In this document: piece after piece, positions 22,450 to 35,205 of the stretch
How the letters are laid out: each line of letters opens with the position of its first letter
Numbering within the stretch: position 1 is the stretch's first letter
Origin: Rhyacophila brunnea
Taxonomy: Eukaryota; Arthropoda; Insecta; Trichoptera; Rhyacophilidae
Direction: 5' to 3'
NCBI GenBank assembly: GCA_022495005.1
Contig: JAGYXB010001996.1
Coordinates: forward strand, 1,984,001-2,048,000
DNA: 64,000 nucleotides
Position numbers and translations under genes: made by a program
Notes under the pieces: generated by a model
Database searches by the model: none
What the model was told of the DNA's origin: nothing
What the model saw: the letters and a program-made list of their open reading frames with translations, nothing else

Positions 22450-23935
22450 ATACTTAATTGCGACAAATTTTAACTAATAGCTTTTAATAATCACTGGAGC
22501 GCTTTCCAAATTGAGCTACTATTGGCGATCGGCTTTTGTATTTTAAATCGAAGTAGGTATTGGATGATAATAATTTAAGCACTACAAGCAGGAAATGTTC
22601 TACAGAAAATTTAAGAATGTAGCATTCTTCATTGCAAAGCTTGGAACGTTTTCAGAAACATGTCCGTCAATAATGGCAACCATGATAAATGTTATCATTT
22701 AAAATTACCATTAGGTACTAACTTTGATTTATAGATGGCGTCAGGATTTCTTTAAAATTTGAGATTTGACGACAGGAAAGATGATATGATAGAACTGGGA
22801 AAACCCGTTGCCATGGACCAATGCTTTGAATTTAGATAAGTACTGTTTATTATTTTATGAAAGTCAAGCCATAAAATCCAAGAAATTCAATGCGGACCGA
22901 GTATTCTGAAATATCACCAATATTGAATGCGCGTTTCGTTTACGTGACAAACTTGAATGCATATTATGATACAGACGTAACTATTGAAAATAACAAATTC
23001 TTTAACACGTGTTTATTTTAATCCCCTATTTATCCATATGTACTCGAAAATTAAGCCTTGCTACAGCCTCACCCAGAAGGCAACCCAATTCCCGTTATTT
23101 TTGTGTTCCTTGATGTATAAGTAAGTACTTACTATATATTTTATTACAAAGTAAATTGCCAAATAATAGTACCAAAGCAGGACGTCAACAGCGGGTCGTC
23201 ATTTTCTGTTTTAGAATCTATCAATGCACTCGTTCATAATAACGGTTGTATTGGACGCTGATTGGATGACTCGTTTGGACGTCGGCGTGAGCAGTCTGTT
23301 TGCATTTAGCAGTATATCAATCACATTTTTGGTAATGTCCCCTATCAGAGTTTCTTGAGTTTCTTAAGTCGGCGCAACAATCAGTTATACCGGTCACCCA
23401 TTGCGACTTGGTATATACCTACAAGGAAAATTTCTCAGATTTTTAAAAGTTTGCGCCGCTTTATATGGCGAGAGAGAAGGTATCTTCTCCACAAGGCTTG
23501 GATGTAATTGAATAAATCAGAATAGGAATGACGCACATTGATGCGCGCCAACTAAGGTCTTGTGAGGCTGATTCTGGGACGCCCAACGTTCGCTACACCA
23601 CGGTATATGTCGGATGTGGAGTGGAGACGTGATGGGTGGTGGAGGGAAAGTAACTCTGCAATCCTTGTGCACGGGTTCCAAAAACTAAACCTTCATACCT
23701 TCTTGCGCCACCCCTATCGGAGATTGGTAACCGTCAAATCGTTATTTTTCCTATAATCTGCTACCCGGACGACTTCGGTAGAGATGCACTCGTACTAATT
23801 ACGTAGAATGACAAAAAAATAAGTAGATATAAGATAAATTTCTTCGTGGTACATATACCAGTTTGCATTAAATTAAAGTGACTGGTTTTTTTGTAATAAC
23901 TTGTAATAAGTAATAACACTAATAACACTTTTAAA
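22450..23935. other. No gene recognised
   Basis: Unassigned. A frame at 23562-23756 (64 codons, unusually tryptophan-rich start) has no domain that I recognise. Confidence 0.5.
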
Positions 23936-24150
23936 GTGGCCGCGGTGTCACGTAATCGTTTTCAAAGCCCAATCAGCCGTTTAGCGGTCCTAGCGATAAC
24001 CGGTTCGACTCCCAATGAAGAAGTGTCATATAATTTATTTATAACAAGTGGAAGGCACCCAGTCTGGTGTAAAGTCAAACATTACGTGTGCCTCGGTAAC
24101 AAGCCGGTAATTTGATAGCCACGCACACCGTAAAGGCAGAATTACAATAT
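23936..24150 (+). mobile_element. Candidate SINE (family 3)
   Basis: GTGGCCGCGGTGTCACG could be an A box and ACCGGTTCGACTCCCAA contains a perfect B box GGTTCGACTCC about 60 bases later. A body of about 130 bases follows (AACAAGTGGAAGGCACCC through CACCGTAAAGGCAGAATTAC). The layout is that of a tRNA-derived SINE. It is the only copy seen here. Confidence 0.55.
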
Positions 24151-24377
24151 TACTTTAGGGATGTTAATACGAAAGTATTGTTGGTGTTCTTTCGACATGG
24201 CAACCAAGTATCGACACTTTCTATCAAAACAATAAATCTTATAAAAAAGGCTCATGGATGAACTCAAAAAATCTCACATATGAAATCTTAATATTGATGG
24301 TTGCAAGCTTGCAAGTAGATAATATATTGTTATAGCCCCGCAATCTGAGCTTATCTTTATATTTTACTTATCAACGG

Positions 24378-24696
24378 GTCTATTCTATACACAAGCCGAC
24401 TATCGACCGCTAAAGTGATAAAGTGATAGTATTTATTACATATTTGTATTGAGGTATTATAATTGTTACAATAAGTTAGCCGTCTGTCTAAACAGTCAAA
24501 ACTGTCTATCTCACTCTAAATTTTATCACAGCTAAGAGAGGTGCTGTTAAAATATAGCACTAATTACAACAATTACAACCACCTTATTGTGATTGTTACA
24601 ATAAGTGCTAATACTTTGATACAAACCGTAACTACGTTTGATAATATTTATCTTATCAGTATCACTTTAGCGGTCGATAAGTATAGAATGGGAATT
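24378..24696. mobile_element. TIR element, family I, copy 1 (about 320 bp)
   Basis: The left end TCTATTCTATACACAAGCCG, then TATCGACCGCTAAAGTGATA, is mirrored at the right by TATCACTTTAGCGGTCGATA followed by AGTATAGAATGGG. The interior TTGTTACAATAAGT and GTCTATCTCACTCTAAA match 41940-42070. No coding capacity. Confidence 0.8.
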
Positions 24697-27600
24697 ATGT
24701 TAATAATAATGTTAATAAGCAGTACAATGAATGTCTCGGAATGCGTTTGATAACGATTTGATTAATTGCTTATTGTTTCAAATTTCCCTCCAACGGATAT
24801 TGTCTCGTACGAGTGCTCTCGGATGACACTCGGTCCGAGTGTACTCGGATCGTACTTGGATCGTGGCAATTCCGGAAGTTGGTCATTCGGGATTTCGGTA
24901 TTCGGGAAGTTGGCCTTCGGTATATTGATTATTGTCTAGCACCCTATACATATTTCTTTATAACAAAGCTGGTATAAAAAAACACCCAATAAGATAAGAA
25001 AACTATATTATATTTATCTATATATAAAAACTAACTACTACATAGGCATCATATTTATTATGTAGGCATAATCAGGCCGTTTATAACAAGGCGGCACATT
25101 TTAGACATGCAAAATAATTCACCCAACCCCTGGGGGCAGCAAAATATTATCGGCCGGTTTGTCCGATGATGAAAAATTATAATCGTCGCGCTTCCATCGT
25201 TCCTGGTCATCGCCAGTCATTATGATTGTCCTCTCAGGAATGTGGGCGGGTCCTGCAATGTGAGCGTAACCGATATAATTATAAATTCGTTATTTACGAT
25301 GTTGTTTTCTTTTGTTATTTTGAGTGATGGTTATCGAGCATTGATCCATTTTTTCGAAGCATGCAACGTAGATATTAATTTTGTTTGACATTTTGTCCGC
25401 TCGATTTCAGCATCTGTGGCTGAGAAAATTTGCATTTTGAACAGCGTTTTAACCATGTCCATGATACGTAAACACAAACATATCTATTTTTATCTGTTGG
25501 TTCAGTTATAAGATAACTTATAACTTAATAACAACTGGACAAATATTGATAAACATGCACACAGCTTATAGAATAGGTTCCTACCATAGAGGTATTAAAT
25601 AAACAGAGGGCAAGAAATCGACTTTTTCATACAACTGAATGAAGCAGGCCAGCGATAAAAAAATGCAGGAGATCACGGAGAATTTACTTTGGTCATTATA
25701 ACGTACCGTTTTAAAAAAAAATGTTTTTTTCGGCTAGGTACATGTTCAAACACGCGCGTTAACATGATCTTACTCCCTATTTCATTTATCGTTAATCAAT
25801 TTATGGCTACGGCCGTATGTTGTAGCTTAGCCACTGGGAAATGAAAATAGAAATGGCGTATTTAAAAAAAATACTTCCTTATTCTTAGTTCAATAATTAT
25901 TATAAAGCAAACATTATTCGTAGGATGTTTATCACATTTGAATGGTCAAAGACATAGCTTATAACCAGTATTATCTTCAAATGTGTTAATCGTGTCCATT
26001 TTTTAATAATAAAATGCTTAATTCTCGTCAAATTTGGGATGAAAAAGATTATCAAATATAATTTTTTACCGTAAATATGTCACTATATAATGTTAACATT
26101 AATTTTACTAATGTTTTTGTTAATGCGTTTAAAAATTTATGAATCTAAAAAATCTTAACAGCACTTCACATGGACGTACTGAAATATGACTATATTCGAA
26201 AACATAAGAGCGAGAGGTTTAAAAGAATACTATTTTATGTAATAAAAATACTTTATGCAGCCATCAAATAATAAAAATAAATATAAAGGATAATAAGGCT
26301 TCAAAATTATATAAATGGATTATGATTATATTATATAGAGAATGTCCAGGGTTATACTCTGAAAATACCATAAAAGCTCCATTTTGACCTACGCTGAGCA
26401 TGTGGACCGTTAAGGATGTGACTAAAAAATCGTTTTTAATAATGTATCCAAAGAATAATTATTGTGCAGTTCGACTGGTGTATTTATTTATTATTTAATT
26501 CATTATTCTTGGTTTTGCGCCAGTATTACATTGAATATTGCATGCTGCGTGCTTCGGCTAAGATGAGCAGTGAACATTTTTACGACGTACCCCTTTAAAT
26601 ACACCGAGGAAAATTACAGTCGCTGTAGTCGTAAATGCGATTATTTCGCGAATCCGAGTGCAACTATTATATTGTGTTGCCATAATAAACCTTTGAATTG
26701 TTTTATCACGCTCAAAACAAGAAGCTGAAATGTGTTTATAATGGATTTAATGATTATTGACATTCCTTTGTTTGGTTTGATTGGACATTTTGCCTCTGGC
26801 AATCATTAGATTACATTAAAAATAAACTATACCATGGTTTTAAAACAAAGTTTTTTGCTCGGTCTATATACGGTCTGAAGTCTGTCAAAGTATCGATAAT
26901 TTTACCTACTAGTTAGTTCATAAATTGTGTTGCTCTTAGATATAGTGCTTTGGCCAGTTATGTTCCCATTCCACTTCTTATCTCCTCACCCACCTCCTAA
27001 TCCTCAGTGTTACAGTGTCACCAGACAATCAATAAGCAATTACGGGTCAGGAGAGACGGTGTTCCAAAGAACAAGTGAGTTGCATCGCATTAGCGGACGC
27101 GGGCGGGCTTCTAATAGCTTTTCGTCGCTTAAGTGATCAATAGATACAGACTCATTCATAATCATCATCATTCATACAACCTCACATATAATCCATAAAA
27201 CTGTGTCCATCGCCCCCACTCCTAGATCCGACCTCCTCATCTTCCCTTAAAAATAATTACAGTCCACTTAGAAAGATAAACCATATAGCAATGGTTTATC
27301 TCAATCTATTTATCTCAATCTATATATATAATGTATCTATATGCCATGTAAAGACGTTGAATAAACCCTTAGATATAGACACACACTGCTGTAGGGCACC
27401 TGAATGAAGGGTTACTAAATTAATTAAAAGCACGTTTGTGTCAAGTCATTTCGCATTGCAATTTCATTTGTAGGGCCGGTTCTACACTAATTGTAAGAAT
27501 CCTGAGCTAATGCAAAAATATAACGCTTTTCAACAAGCTTTCAATCATACATAACTTGAAAACATTTCAGATCTTCACTTCTTTCTTCTTCTTTCAGATC

Positions 27601-27789
27601 TTTCAGAGATTCACCTACTAGAAAAAATCACATTAGAAAAAGAAATGGTTTATTAAAAATTATTATCAAGTTCAAGTAGACGTTATAACTAAATATTTGG
27701 CGAGAGCCGGTATAATATGTCCAATATATAGAATGTTACATTCTCATATCTTGTGAATTTTATTCGTTGAATTACAAGAAATGGTTTAT
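24697..27789. other. Long stretch without recognised genes
   Basis: I see no frame with a domain, no shared repeat of useful length, and no RNA motif in these 3 kb. Short local oddities include a run of CTCGG-type words at 24800-24900. Confidence 0.55.
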
Positions 27790-28224
27790 TACAACGTTTT
27801 TCTTAGCTCGTATTCTTATTTGTCCGGTGGTTCTTTGTCCGGTACAAATCTTGCAATCGATTTTTAACTAATTTCCCGACTAGTTAGACATTTGACACTT
27901 TTAGAATATGTCAATGCATTTTTTTAATACTTTTAGCCATCTTTAAGTAGAATTGAATTAATTTTCAGTGAATTCTATTTTGTATGAAAAGTTATTTCGA
28001 CACCATTATTGGTTGCTAGGGGTCTGGGGTCCTAGCAACTAAATTATTAATATATACGTGCGTTACTATGGAAATCAATATGACATGTAAAATGACATTT
28101 CAGTATTATTTCTATCAAGTACAAATTTTTTTGATCGTTTAAGCTAGTCAAGTCAAGTTTATATGATTCAACAGAAAATATAAAAACGTTGTATATAAAA
28201 AGTTTTTTTTATCTTGTAATTATT
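27790..28224 (+). mobile_element. Non-autonomous element, family A, copy 3
   Basis: It starts TACAACGTTTTTCTTAGC and ends CTTGTAATTATTT, keeping both 12-base subterminal inverted repeats and the right hairpin (here AAAAAGTTTTTTTTAT, one arm mutated). It has lost a segment around the TTTCGGAAGAAATCCGTAAT block that copies 1 and 2 retain. Confidence 0.85.
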
Positions 28225-28429
28225 TTTAAGTTAAGTTTTTAATTCTTTTTTGGTTGAGCCGGCTGAGTGATAGAAGCAGACAGTAGTAATTCATTTAAAT
28301 CATGTTATTTTCCCAATAAATGCCTGTGATCTGCGTTCCCATCCATCGGTTGAGCAAATAATTGGCTCAAACCTGAGACTAATGCGCAACGTCGTAAAAT
28401 AAACGATTAACTCATAACACAGTATCTGT

Positions 28430-30162
28430 AAATCGTCACCGTTTTAGCAAAACCATCTATGTGCACTTTCTCAAATTGTGCAGGAGAAGGATAAAACTGA
28501 ATAAAAAAATAATGTTACATTTAAACATTAAAATTATGAAGAATGCTTTATTATAATCAGAAAATGGTCTAAGATTATTATTTTGTTTACAAAAATCTTT
28601 TATTTTTAATACAAAATAATAAAAATACAGTTTGTGATGTCACATAAGTTGTTTTGACCGTTTTGTAAATACACATAGTTTACTTTATTCATCAAAATGT
28701 GAATAATAATAAATTCATGAAAAACTGTTACATAAATAATAGTTGAAATATACATAGTGTGTTAGTGATAAATTGCAATATCATTTTATTAATTATTAAT
28801 GCAATAGTGAGATGATATTATATTTATAAGTTCGTTTACTTTCTATTAGCAGGTTTAAATGTTAGGTTATCGTAGAAATAGTGGTGATCTTTCTCTATTA
28901 CACTTTTTAATTCCTGAAGATGTATGTATTTCGACTGTGATATTGGCAATGATTCATTATATATATTATAAAAGCTGTTGAATCTCGATGTTTTTTCTCT
29001 CTAAAGATATAACTTAGAGCAGTAGCGAATAATTTATTTCGGTTTTGATATCCACACCCATCCGATATTAGAATTATTTCATTGTATTGTCCTGCTTTCG
29101 ATGAGATGAGACAAATTCATTAGAAGATACATTATGAAGAATGTATATGGTGAAATTGTGTAGTTGCAGCTTTTGTTTATAATACATTTGTGCCTGTGTT
29201 TTGGACATAGCAGCACACTTTGGAGATCCATTGTGATTACTAACCGTCCAGTAATACTTCTGGTACTCTCCTTCATTTCATTTTTGGTCTTCTAGCATCT
29301 TTTTTTTTTTTAATAATGTGGCTATTGTATTCCATTTCTGAAACATTCTTCATTTTATAACTACAGCATATGGCAGTGATGGCACACTGATCTTTACGTG
29401 GTTGGTGGATACTGATTTTTTGGTGGTAAATATACTGGAGTATATTCAGCTGCTTTATGACCATTTTCCAGAGACCATTTTTTATATTCATCATGCATTT
29501 GTATTTTGGATCGGAAACACGATTCCACATACACCCTGGAGGTATTTTCTCTGCAATAATGGGTGGGAACTTTGGAATTAGATCCAACCATAATGTAACA
29601 TTTTTCCACAAATCTCTCCGTTTTGATTTTTGGTTGCACTACCAATTATTTATCTTCAGTCAGATTCTTATTACTTGTCATTGTTGCTTTCAATTGGCCA
29701 CTGTCATCGAGGCGTTTGTAGTTGTTTATCCAACTTTTAAATTAATTCTCGCCTATACCCTATTGACCATGTAGGCATCTTCCAGAAATTATTGAATATT
29801 TCCTGTCTCTCTTTTTGAGAAAGCATCTTTCAAACCGTCGTGCAAGACCATAATGCATAGCATATAACATAGAAACAAACAATGTGTAGCCAAACTGTAA
29901 AAAAACATTACACTCTCGATATCAAAATACCATCTTACTTATATGTTACTATAATATACACATAGTTGTTTTTGTGAACCGTGGTTTTTGAACCTTACAC
30001 ATAGCTGTTTTTTATTTTTTGAAATAACTTCGGAGCGAGTTTACCCAACACATAGATCATTTTACTGGCCTATAGAGAAAAAAATAAGGAATGACGTGGT
30101 ATTTAAAAGTCATTTTTGATAAAAGTGACACATAGATGGTTTTGCTAAAACGGTGACGAAAT
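28430..30162 (-). mobile_element. 1.7-kb DNA transposon relic with perfect 30-bp TIRs
   Basis: The element 28434-30158 begins CGTCACCGTTTTAGCAAAAC followed by CATCTATGTG and ends with the exact inverse of those 30 bases. The direct flank is AAAT on both sides (28430-28433 and 30159-30162), a 4-bp target duplication. Variants of CACATAGNTG plus a T run recur just inside both ends (about 28670 and 29950-30060), like subterminal transposase-binding repeats. The middle carries a broken coding region on the minus strand. A 4-bp duplication is the rule for the Sola superfamily, but AAAT is low in information and I could not confirm the protein family. Confidence 0.82.
29279..29660 (-). pseudogene. 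Broken coding region of the 1.7-kb element
   Basis: Two minus-strand frames together give one recognisable order. The first is VPTHYCRENTSRVYVES, then KIQMHDEYKKWSLENGHK. The second, after a shift near 29420, is SIHQPRKDQC, then YKMKNVSEMEYNSHIIKKKKDARR. The cysteine-bearing PRKDQC block followed by a lysine/arginine-rich tail is a pattern I associate with a multicopy arthropod protein family carried by DNA transposons. This is from memory and unverified. A stop follows MK at the 3' end and upstream frames are interrupted, so no functional protein is expected. Confidence 0.55.
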
Positions 30163-30462
30163 ATAGAAAAAAAATGTTTGATTAAAGTCAACTTGGCAGG
30201 AGTATGACAGGAGCACAGGTAATGTTAACTTGACTCATTCGTCAGAGAAACGTGACAAAATTGCGTTGCAAGTAATCAACTGCGTTCCACCACTGAGTCG
30301 TGATGTTTCCTTTCGCAATCTCTTTCTATTTCCCTGGCGATTTTTAATGTAGACTTCGACACATCGCGACCACGAACTAAATATAAAACGGTTTTGTTCT
30401 CCATTTATGGCACTGGTAATATGAAACGTAGGTATTTCATTATTCCACTGAATTTATGTTGT

Positions 30463-30814
30463 AAGTTACTCATGGGCCCCAAATCTTGAAGCGGGCCCCC
30501 CTACCTATCGCTAAGGATAAAGGCAGTGTGACGCTCTACAGTCCATAGTACAGCCAAACTGATGATGACCATAATATGATGTACGCGGTAAAATTAATGT
30601 GTAAATTTAATGTTTTTTTTCTATTATTTTAATATTTATACTTGTCCAATTGAATTATGGAGTTGTCGAGAATCGATACACAATTAAAAATTGTATCGTA
30701 CGACTTTTTTTGCTAGTAAAGCAAATTTGTGATCACGTATCTGGTCGACGAGACACGCCGGGCCCCTAGGCTACGGCCCTGTCAGCCCCCCCTTGTGGGG
30801 GCCATAAAGTTACT
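30463..30814 (+). mobile_element. hAT-type MITE, family B, copy 4
   Basis: The element 30471-30806 (336 bp) begins CATGGGCCCCAAATC and ends TTGTGGGGGCCATA. The exact 8-bp duplication AAGTTACT is at 30463-30470 and 30807-30814. The interior has the family strings AATTATGGAGTTGTCGAG and AAAGCAAATTTGTGA. Confidence 0.94.
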
Positions 30815-30867
30815 ATTGAAATGTCATAAAATAAATATGTACTTATTTACCAATTAATTGAGGGGTT

Positions 30868-31215
30868 GAGGCACAGAACAGATAATAAATAGAATACCGA
30901 TAGGCTATATTCAATACGCCGCATGGTGAAGCAGGCCTTTGAATGTGAGTGTCCTACGAAAATGAAGCACGCATTATGCACGTGCAATAGTGTATGTAGG
31001 CCTTTGAATGTGAGTGTCCTACGAAAATGAAGCACGCATTATGCACGTGCAATAGTGTGTGTAATACACCAACATTAAATGAGCGTAAATGCATAAACCG
31101 AGAGCAGTTTTCAGTATTTGACGTAAAACGTATTCTAGACACGTGTGTAAGTTTAACCCGGATACTTCCTTACTCGAGTCGGTTACCTGCACAGAACAGA
31201 TAATAAATTTCCCTG
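30868..31215 (+). repeat. Dispersed repeat, family H, copy 2, with internal tandem duplication
   Basis: The repeat is related to the inverted copy at 18150-18440. Its interior contains a 65-base unit present twice in tandem (30933-30997 and 30998-31062), differing by about one base. The string GCACAGAACAGATAATAAAT occurs near both ends (about 30870 and 31190), so the element may carry short terminal direct repeats. Short frames here only reflect the duplication. Confidence 0.8.
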
Positions 31216-31227
31216 GGTTGAGGATTA

Positions 31228-31590
31228 ACGTTGCCAACTTTACTTTGCATTTTTCTTGGAAGATCTAGCATTTTTGGATATGCATATTGGTGTTAAATGT
31301 ACCGATTGGTACCTATCGCAAATATCCTAAAAAGTTGAAATATAATTATTACCTGCATACAGTATTTTTTTAGGTATATTATTTTTATTGGTTGTAAAAT
31401 AAAAAAATCCTCTTTAATCATAGTTTTCGTAAAAATCAAGTTAATAATAATTATGATTAAATTTTTTTAAGGGTTAGTATATAGCCATTTTTTATTTTGT
31501 GAAAATCTGTAATTTTTTCTGCCATACATCTAATTTTCTTACGTATCTGGTATATTTTTGTGAATGTGATAATTTTTGACAACACCAATA
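31228..31590 (+). repeat. Dispersed repeat, family L, copy 2
   Basis: AACGTTGCCAACTTTACTTT and GATCTAGCATTTTTGGATAT match the left part of 19330-19875, and ATTTTTGACAACACC matches its right end. Copy 2 is about 180 bp shorter. Confidence 0.55.
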
Positions 31591-32446
31591 TTTTATTCTA
31601 ATGGATCATTTGAGAATCGTACGTCATTTTACACGATTTGGTTACCTATACACTAGAATCCATTTATTATCAATTTTGAGGAACAGAGGAATTAATTAAC
31701 ATGGTAAAATTCCATAGAAATCTTGTAATTAAAACTTTTATTTTTCGTTTTATAAACTAACTCAAATTACGTCAGAGCTGATCAATAAAAACTCCACTTG
31801 ACTAATACTTTTCTGCCATTTGTGAATCGGCCTACCGATTTCGATCAATATTTTTCCTCCACACAACTGTTTTTGCACAGATTATAATATGTTACTTTTG
31901 CATATCATATCCGGTTATAACGTAACACATTTTACTTGGCTAGTTCTTTTGTGTTATTCTCTCTGTCAGTCTCGTCAGTCGTTTGTGTTTTTGTTAAATT
32001 TGTAACGTTGTTGCATACTTTCTATCCGGTCCATAAAAAAGTGCTATACTGTTCTGAGGCATCGCGTGTTCTTCTAGCTAACGCAAAGAATATTCGCCAA
32101 AATAAATTACATTGCTAAGAAACTCTCAATAATATTTCAGTAGGTATGTAGGTATACTCTGTGTGTTCCCACGTTTCGAAATGTCATTAGCCTCCTCTCA
32201 CTGACCATATGTTTCGGAAATAGTTCCCTTGGTATGGGATACACTTCGCCATTCCTTCCTTATTTATCAGCTTCACATGTGGATGAAGTCCAGTCTTTTT
32301 TATTCATTAATTTACGCGTCAGTAGTTAGTTATAATTAAAGTATAATTGCATTTGACGTTTTTAGATATCTACGACATAGTATTCCTCAATGATCGTGTC
32401 ATTTGAAACAACCATGAAATCAACAAACGCAGAAATTGTACCTTAG
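31591..32446. other. No feature recognised
   Basis: Unassigned A/T-rich DNA without a supported gene. Confidence 0.6.
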
Positions 32447-32745
32447 TCCTGTCGCACATAAATAAAAACTATCGATAATGTTGCAACCTTCTTCCACGCA
32501 CACAGGCGGGGACCATGCCGGGACAATAACGTAACGCAGCTAAAGCAGCATCTGTGGATGCGCCGATGGATCATTTCGCTATACTACCTGCAGCCCATGT
32601 CAAGTGAAGTCTGTTACGTGTGACGAGCATAATTATGCTTTTTTTCTACCAAAAATGTCGCAACAACGCTTTGTGAATGACAACAAAGTCACAACGACAA
32701 ATTCGACGTGTTGCAGTCGAGACAACTTTGTATGTGCGACGGCGC
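32447..32745 (+). mobile_element. Possible TIR element, family O, copy 2
   Basis: The left boundary CTGTCGCACATAAATA and right boundary TTTGTATGTGCGACGG form a short inverted repeat around GTCGCACATA. The right 90 bases match 8055-8147. No clear target duplication. Confidence 0.45.
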
Positions 32746-32869
32746 CTATGGGAATCTTACTGACTTTATAGATTATTTGTTTAATAACTAATATAACTTT
32801 TTAAAGACTGATATTATTATTTTTTCCTCATTAGTTAACTCCATTAAATTCCCAATACGTTGCCACTGT

Positions 32870-33080
32870 GTTACCAGCATGGCCCCCACAAGGGGGGGCT
32901 GACAGGGCTGTAGCCTAAAAATCACTAAAAATACGCTGAATTATATTTGACCTCGAACACCATTTGAAAAACGCCACTGTAGTGCGACAGATTGCCTTTA
33001 ACCTAAGCGATGGGTAGGGGGGCCCGCCAAAGACCCTAGCCTGGGCGCCCGCTTCAGGATGTGGGGGCAATGGTTACCAG
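32870..33080 (-). mobile_element. hAT-type MITE, family B, copy 5 (internally deleted)
   Basis: The element 32878-33072 is 195 bp. It begins CATGGCCCCCACAAGG and ends TGTGGGGGCAATG, flanked by the exact 8-bp duplication GTTACCAG (32870-32877 and 33073-33080). About 150 bp of the family interior is missing. Its right half was later included in a tandem duplication. Confidence 0.93.
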
Positions 33081-33234
33081 TATTGACAATTTTACACCTC
33101 TTGAATGTAGTGCGACAGATTGCCTTTAACCTAAGCGATGGGTAGGGGGGCCCGCCAAAGACCCTAGCCTGGGCGCCCGCTTCAGGATGTGGGGGCAATG
33201 GTTACCAGTATTGACAATTTTACACCTCTTGAAT
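32979..33234 (+). repeat. 128-bp tandem duplication
   Basis: Bases 32979-33106 are repeated, apparently without change, at 33107-33234. The unit starts GTAGTGCGACAG and ends CACCTCTTGAAT, so it joins the right half of a MITE to its right flank, including one copy of the target duplication. GTAGT also occurs directly after the second unit, giving a microhomology at the junctions. Confidence 0.93.
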
Positions 33235-34645
33235 GTAGTAGATAGTATTATTGATTATTATTTAATGATCTTTCGTCAAGGTTTTGATGATGTATACGCC
33301 TATTGATTGTACTATTAGTGATAGGGGTTTCTTAAAAACACTTCAACTATTCATAATATTTTGTTTGTTATATTTTTTACTTGCCTTAGGTAGGTGATAA
33401 AAGTTATTACCTACTTTATTGTATTAATTGAATTGAATTAATTGTATTTGTTGTCAGTGTGTATTTACCTTTTGGTGAGTGCACATAGTGCCTGAAGATG
33501 CCGCAAAAAACGATTCAAATGGAATAGTACAAAACTTAAATCCATTAGAATTTAAATTCAAATTACTATAGGTATATTTTTTAAAGCTTTTTTTTTAAAA
33601 AGACAAATTAAAAAATGATTTTTAATATATGGTGTTGGGTAGTAATCTCAGAACATAGACAAGATGCATAACAATATACCAAATCTCTCTTCACTACAAC
33701 AACCCTCACCTTAAATAGCTTATTTTGTAAATTTATCTCATTTCAGATAGAGTAGATATTTCTCTCCCATATATGGATATTTAACTTCACTATTATACCT
33801 GTCACATCGCTATATATTATATACTTGTATGTATATATATCCATTACCCGTAATGGGCACTTTAAATTCTTCGAGGGACGGCTATAAATGATCAGTTACA
33901 AATTGTGCGTCGATACCGTCTTCGTTTCTCACACATCCTGCTACCCTGACAATGTACTCCTTCTGCTATCCTGACACTTGGAGCGGTCTTGATCGAAGCC
34001 ACGACGAGCGCATGGTACGGCGGAACCGGTCTAGATCATTCCTGACGCTTTTTGCGCGAGCGCCCGCCTGCATGCATACTCGCTCGTGTCGGCTGCTGAT
34101 GGGAATCAACGTCCAGTTCTTTATTTCCTTTTACGTTTTTACATAGTTTCTTCTGTGCTGACTGACAACCTCAACATTGGAAGAAACCTGGTGAATCTGA
34201 CAACAAAGATTATCGATACGTTCTTTCGACGGTGATACTGATTTTGCGATATTTTGATATTTGTTAGCTATACCAATTACCACTGGTTACTGATTGACTC
34301 ATATAAATTTAATATTAATATGACAATTTCCTAGACATAATGGGTATCTACGTGGTCGTCATATCGAAATTAACACTAGCCATTACCATTGTGAAGGCTG
34401 TGTAATCTCTTGCTTCTCCTCGCGATTCTTTCCACTGTAGGCCAATCTCCTTGGATTACTTAAATGTATTTAATAAACTTTTCCTATATCTTATACCTAA
34501 ATGCGCCACGGTGGTATGAACATAGTAGGTGCACAATGATAATATGTCAGTTTACTTTTACATACTAACGGTTGTTGTACCTACTTAGAAAAATAATATT
34601 TGAAATAAATTGAAAACATTCAGTTAATTTTCGAGTTTTGCGGTA
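33235..34645. other. No gene recognised; short family Q match
   Basis: 33472-33525 matches 20222-20310. The stretch 33900-34130 is richer in G/C and holds a 64-codon frame, but no domain is visible. Nothing else is supported. Confidence 0.5.
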
Positions 34646-35205
34646 TGTGTTAGCAGGGGCGGCTCTACCTTAAGGGTTCGTAGGGACCGTCCCCACATCG
34701 TTATTATCTCAAAAATACACGTTTGACATTTTTATCATTGTCATAATATTACTTAATTGCATCATTAAATGAACTTTTTAATTTATTTTATACATCTAAA
34801 TCCGTCGCAATTTTATAGAGATATTTATTATTATTATACAATAAATTATTGTAAAATAAATGATTGTAAATTATGTAATAACATAATGATGATTACGTGG
34901 TAATAAAGAATTAATTAAATTAAATACGCATTATTTCACGGTGACACCAGCTATGTACAAATTAAGAAAGCTATGGCGTCTATTTTTCGCTGATCGGGGT
35001 TACTCAGTCCCATTCCGTTGCCGCGGTACAAATCTCTATTCTCTATTCTGGAAAATTACTAATTTCTTCGTTAATAAAAGCATTTATTATTATAAGTAAC
35101 TTGGTACATAATGTATAATATGAGAAAGTAGGTAGGTATGTATATTTAATAATTATGGCTAAGCCCCACCACATATAAAGTCTTCGAGCCGCCACTGTGT
35201 GTTAG
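34646..35205. mobile_element. hAT-type element, 544 bp
   Basis: The element 34654-35197 begins CAGGGGCGGCTCTACC and ends TCGAGCCGCCACTG, flanked by the exact 8-bp duplication TGTGTTAG (34646-34653 and 35198-35205). CAGGGGCGGCTC is a hAT-style terminus. The interior is A/T-rich and non-coding. Confidence 0.93.

Noticed and set aside
29457..29774. 105-codon plus-strand frame
   Set aside because: It is antisense to the better-supported minus-strand transposon coding relic.
30933..31062. CRISPR-like array
   Set aside because: Only two adjacent 65-bp units without spacers, in a eukaryotic repeat.
33952..34146. Small gene in a G/C-richer patch
   Set aside because: No domain, no splice sites of note, no repeat of the frame elsewhere.
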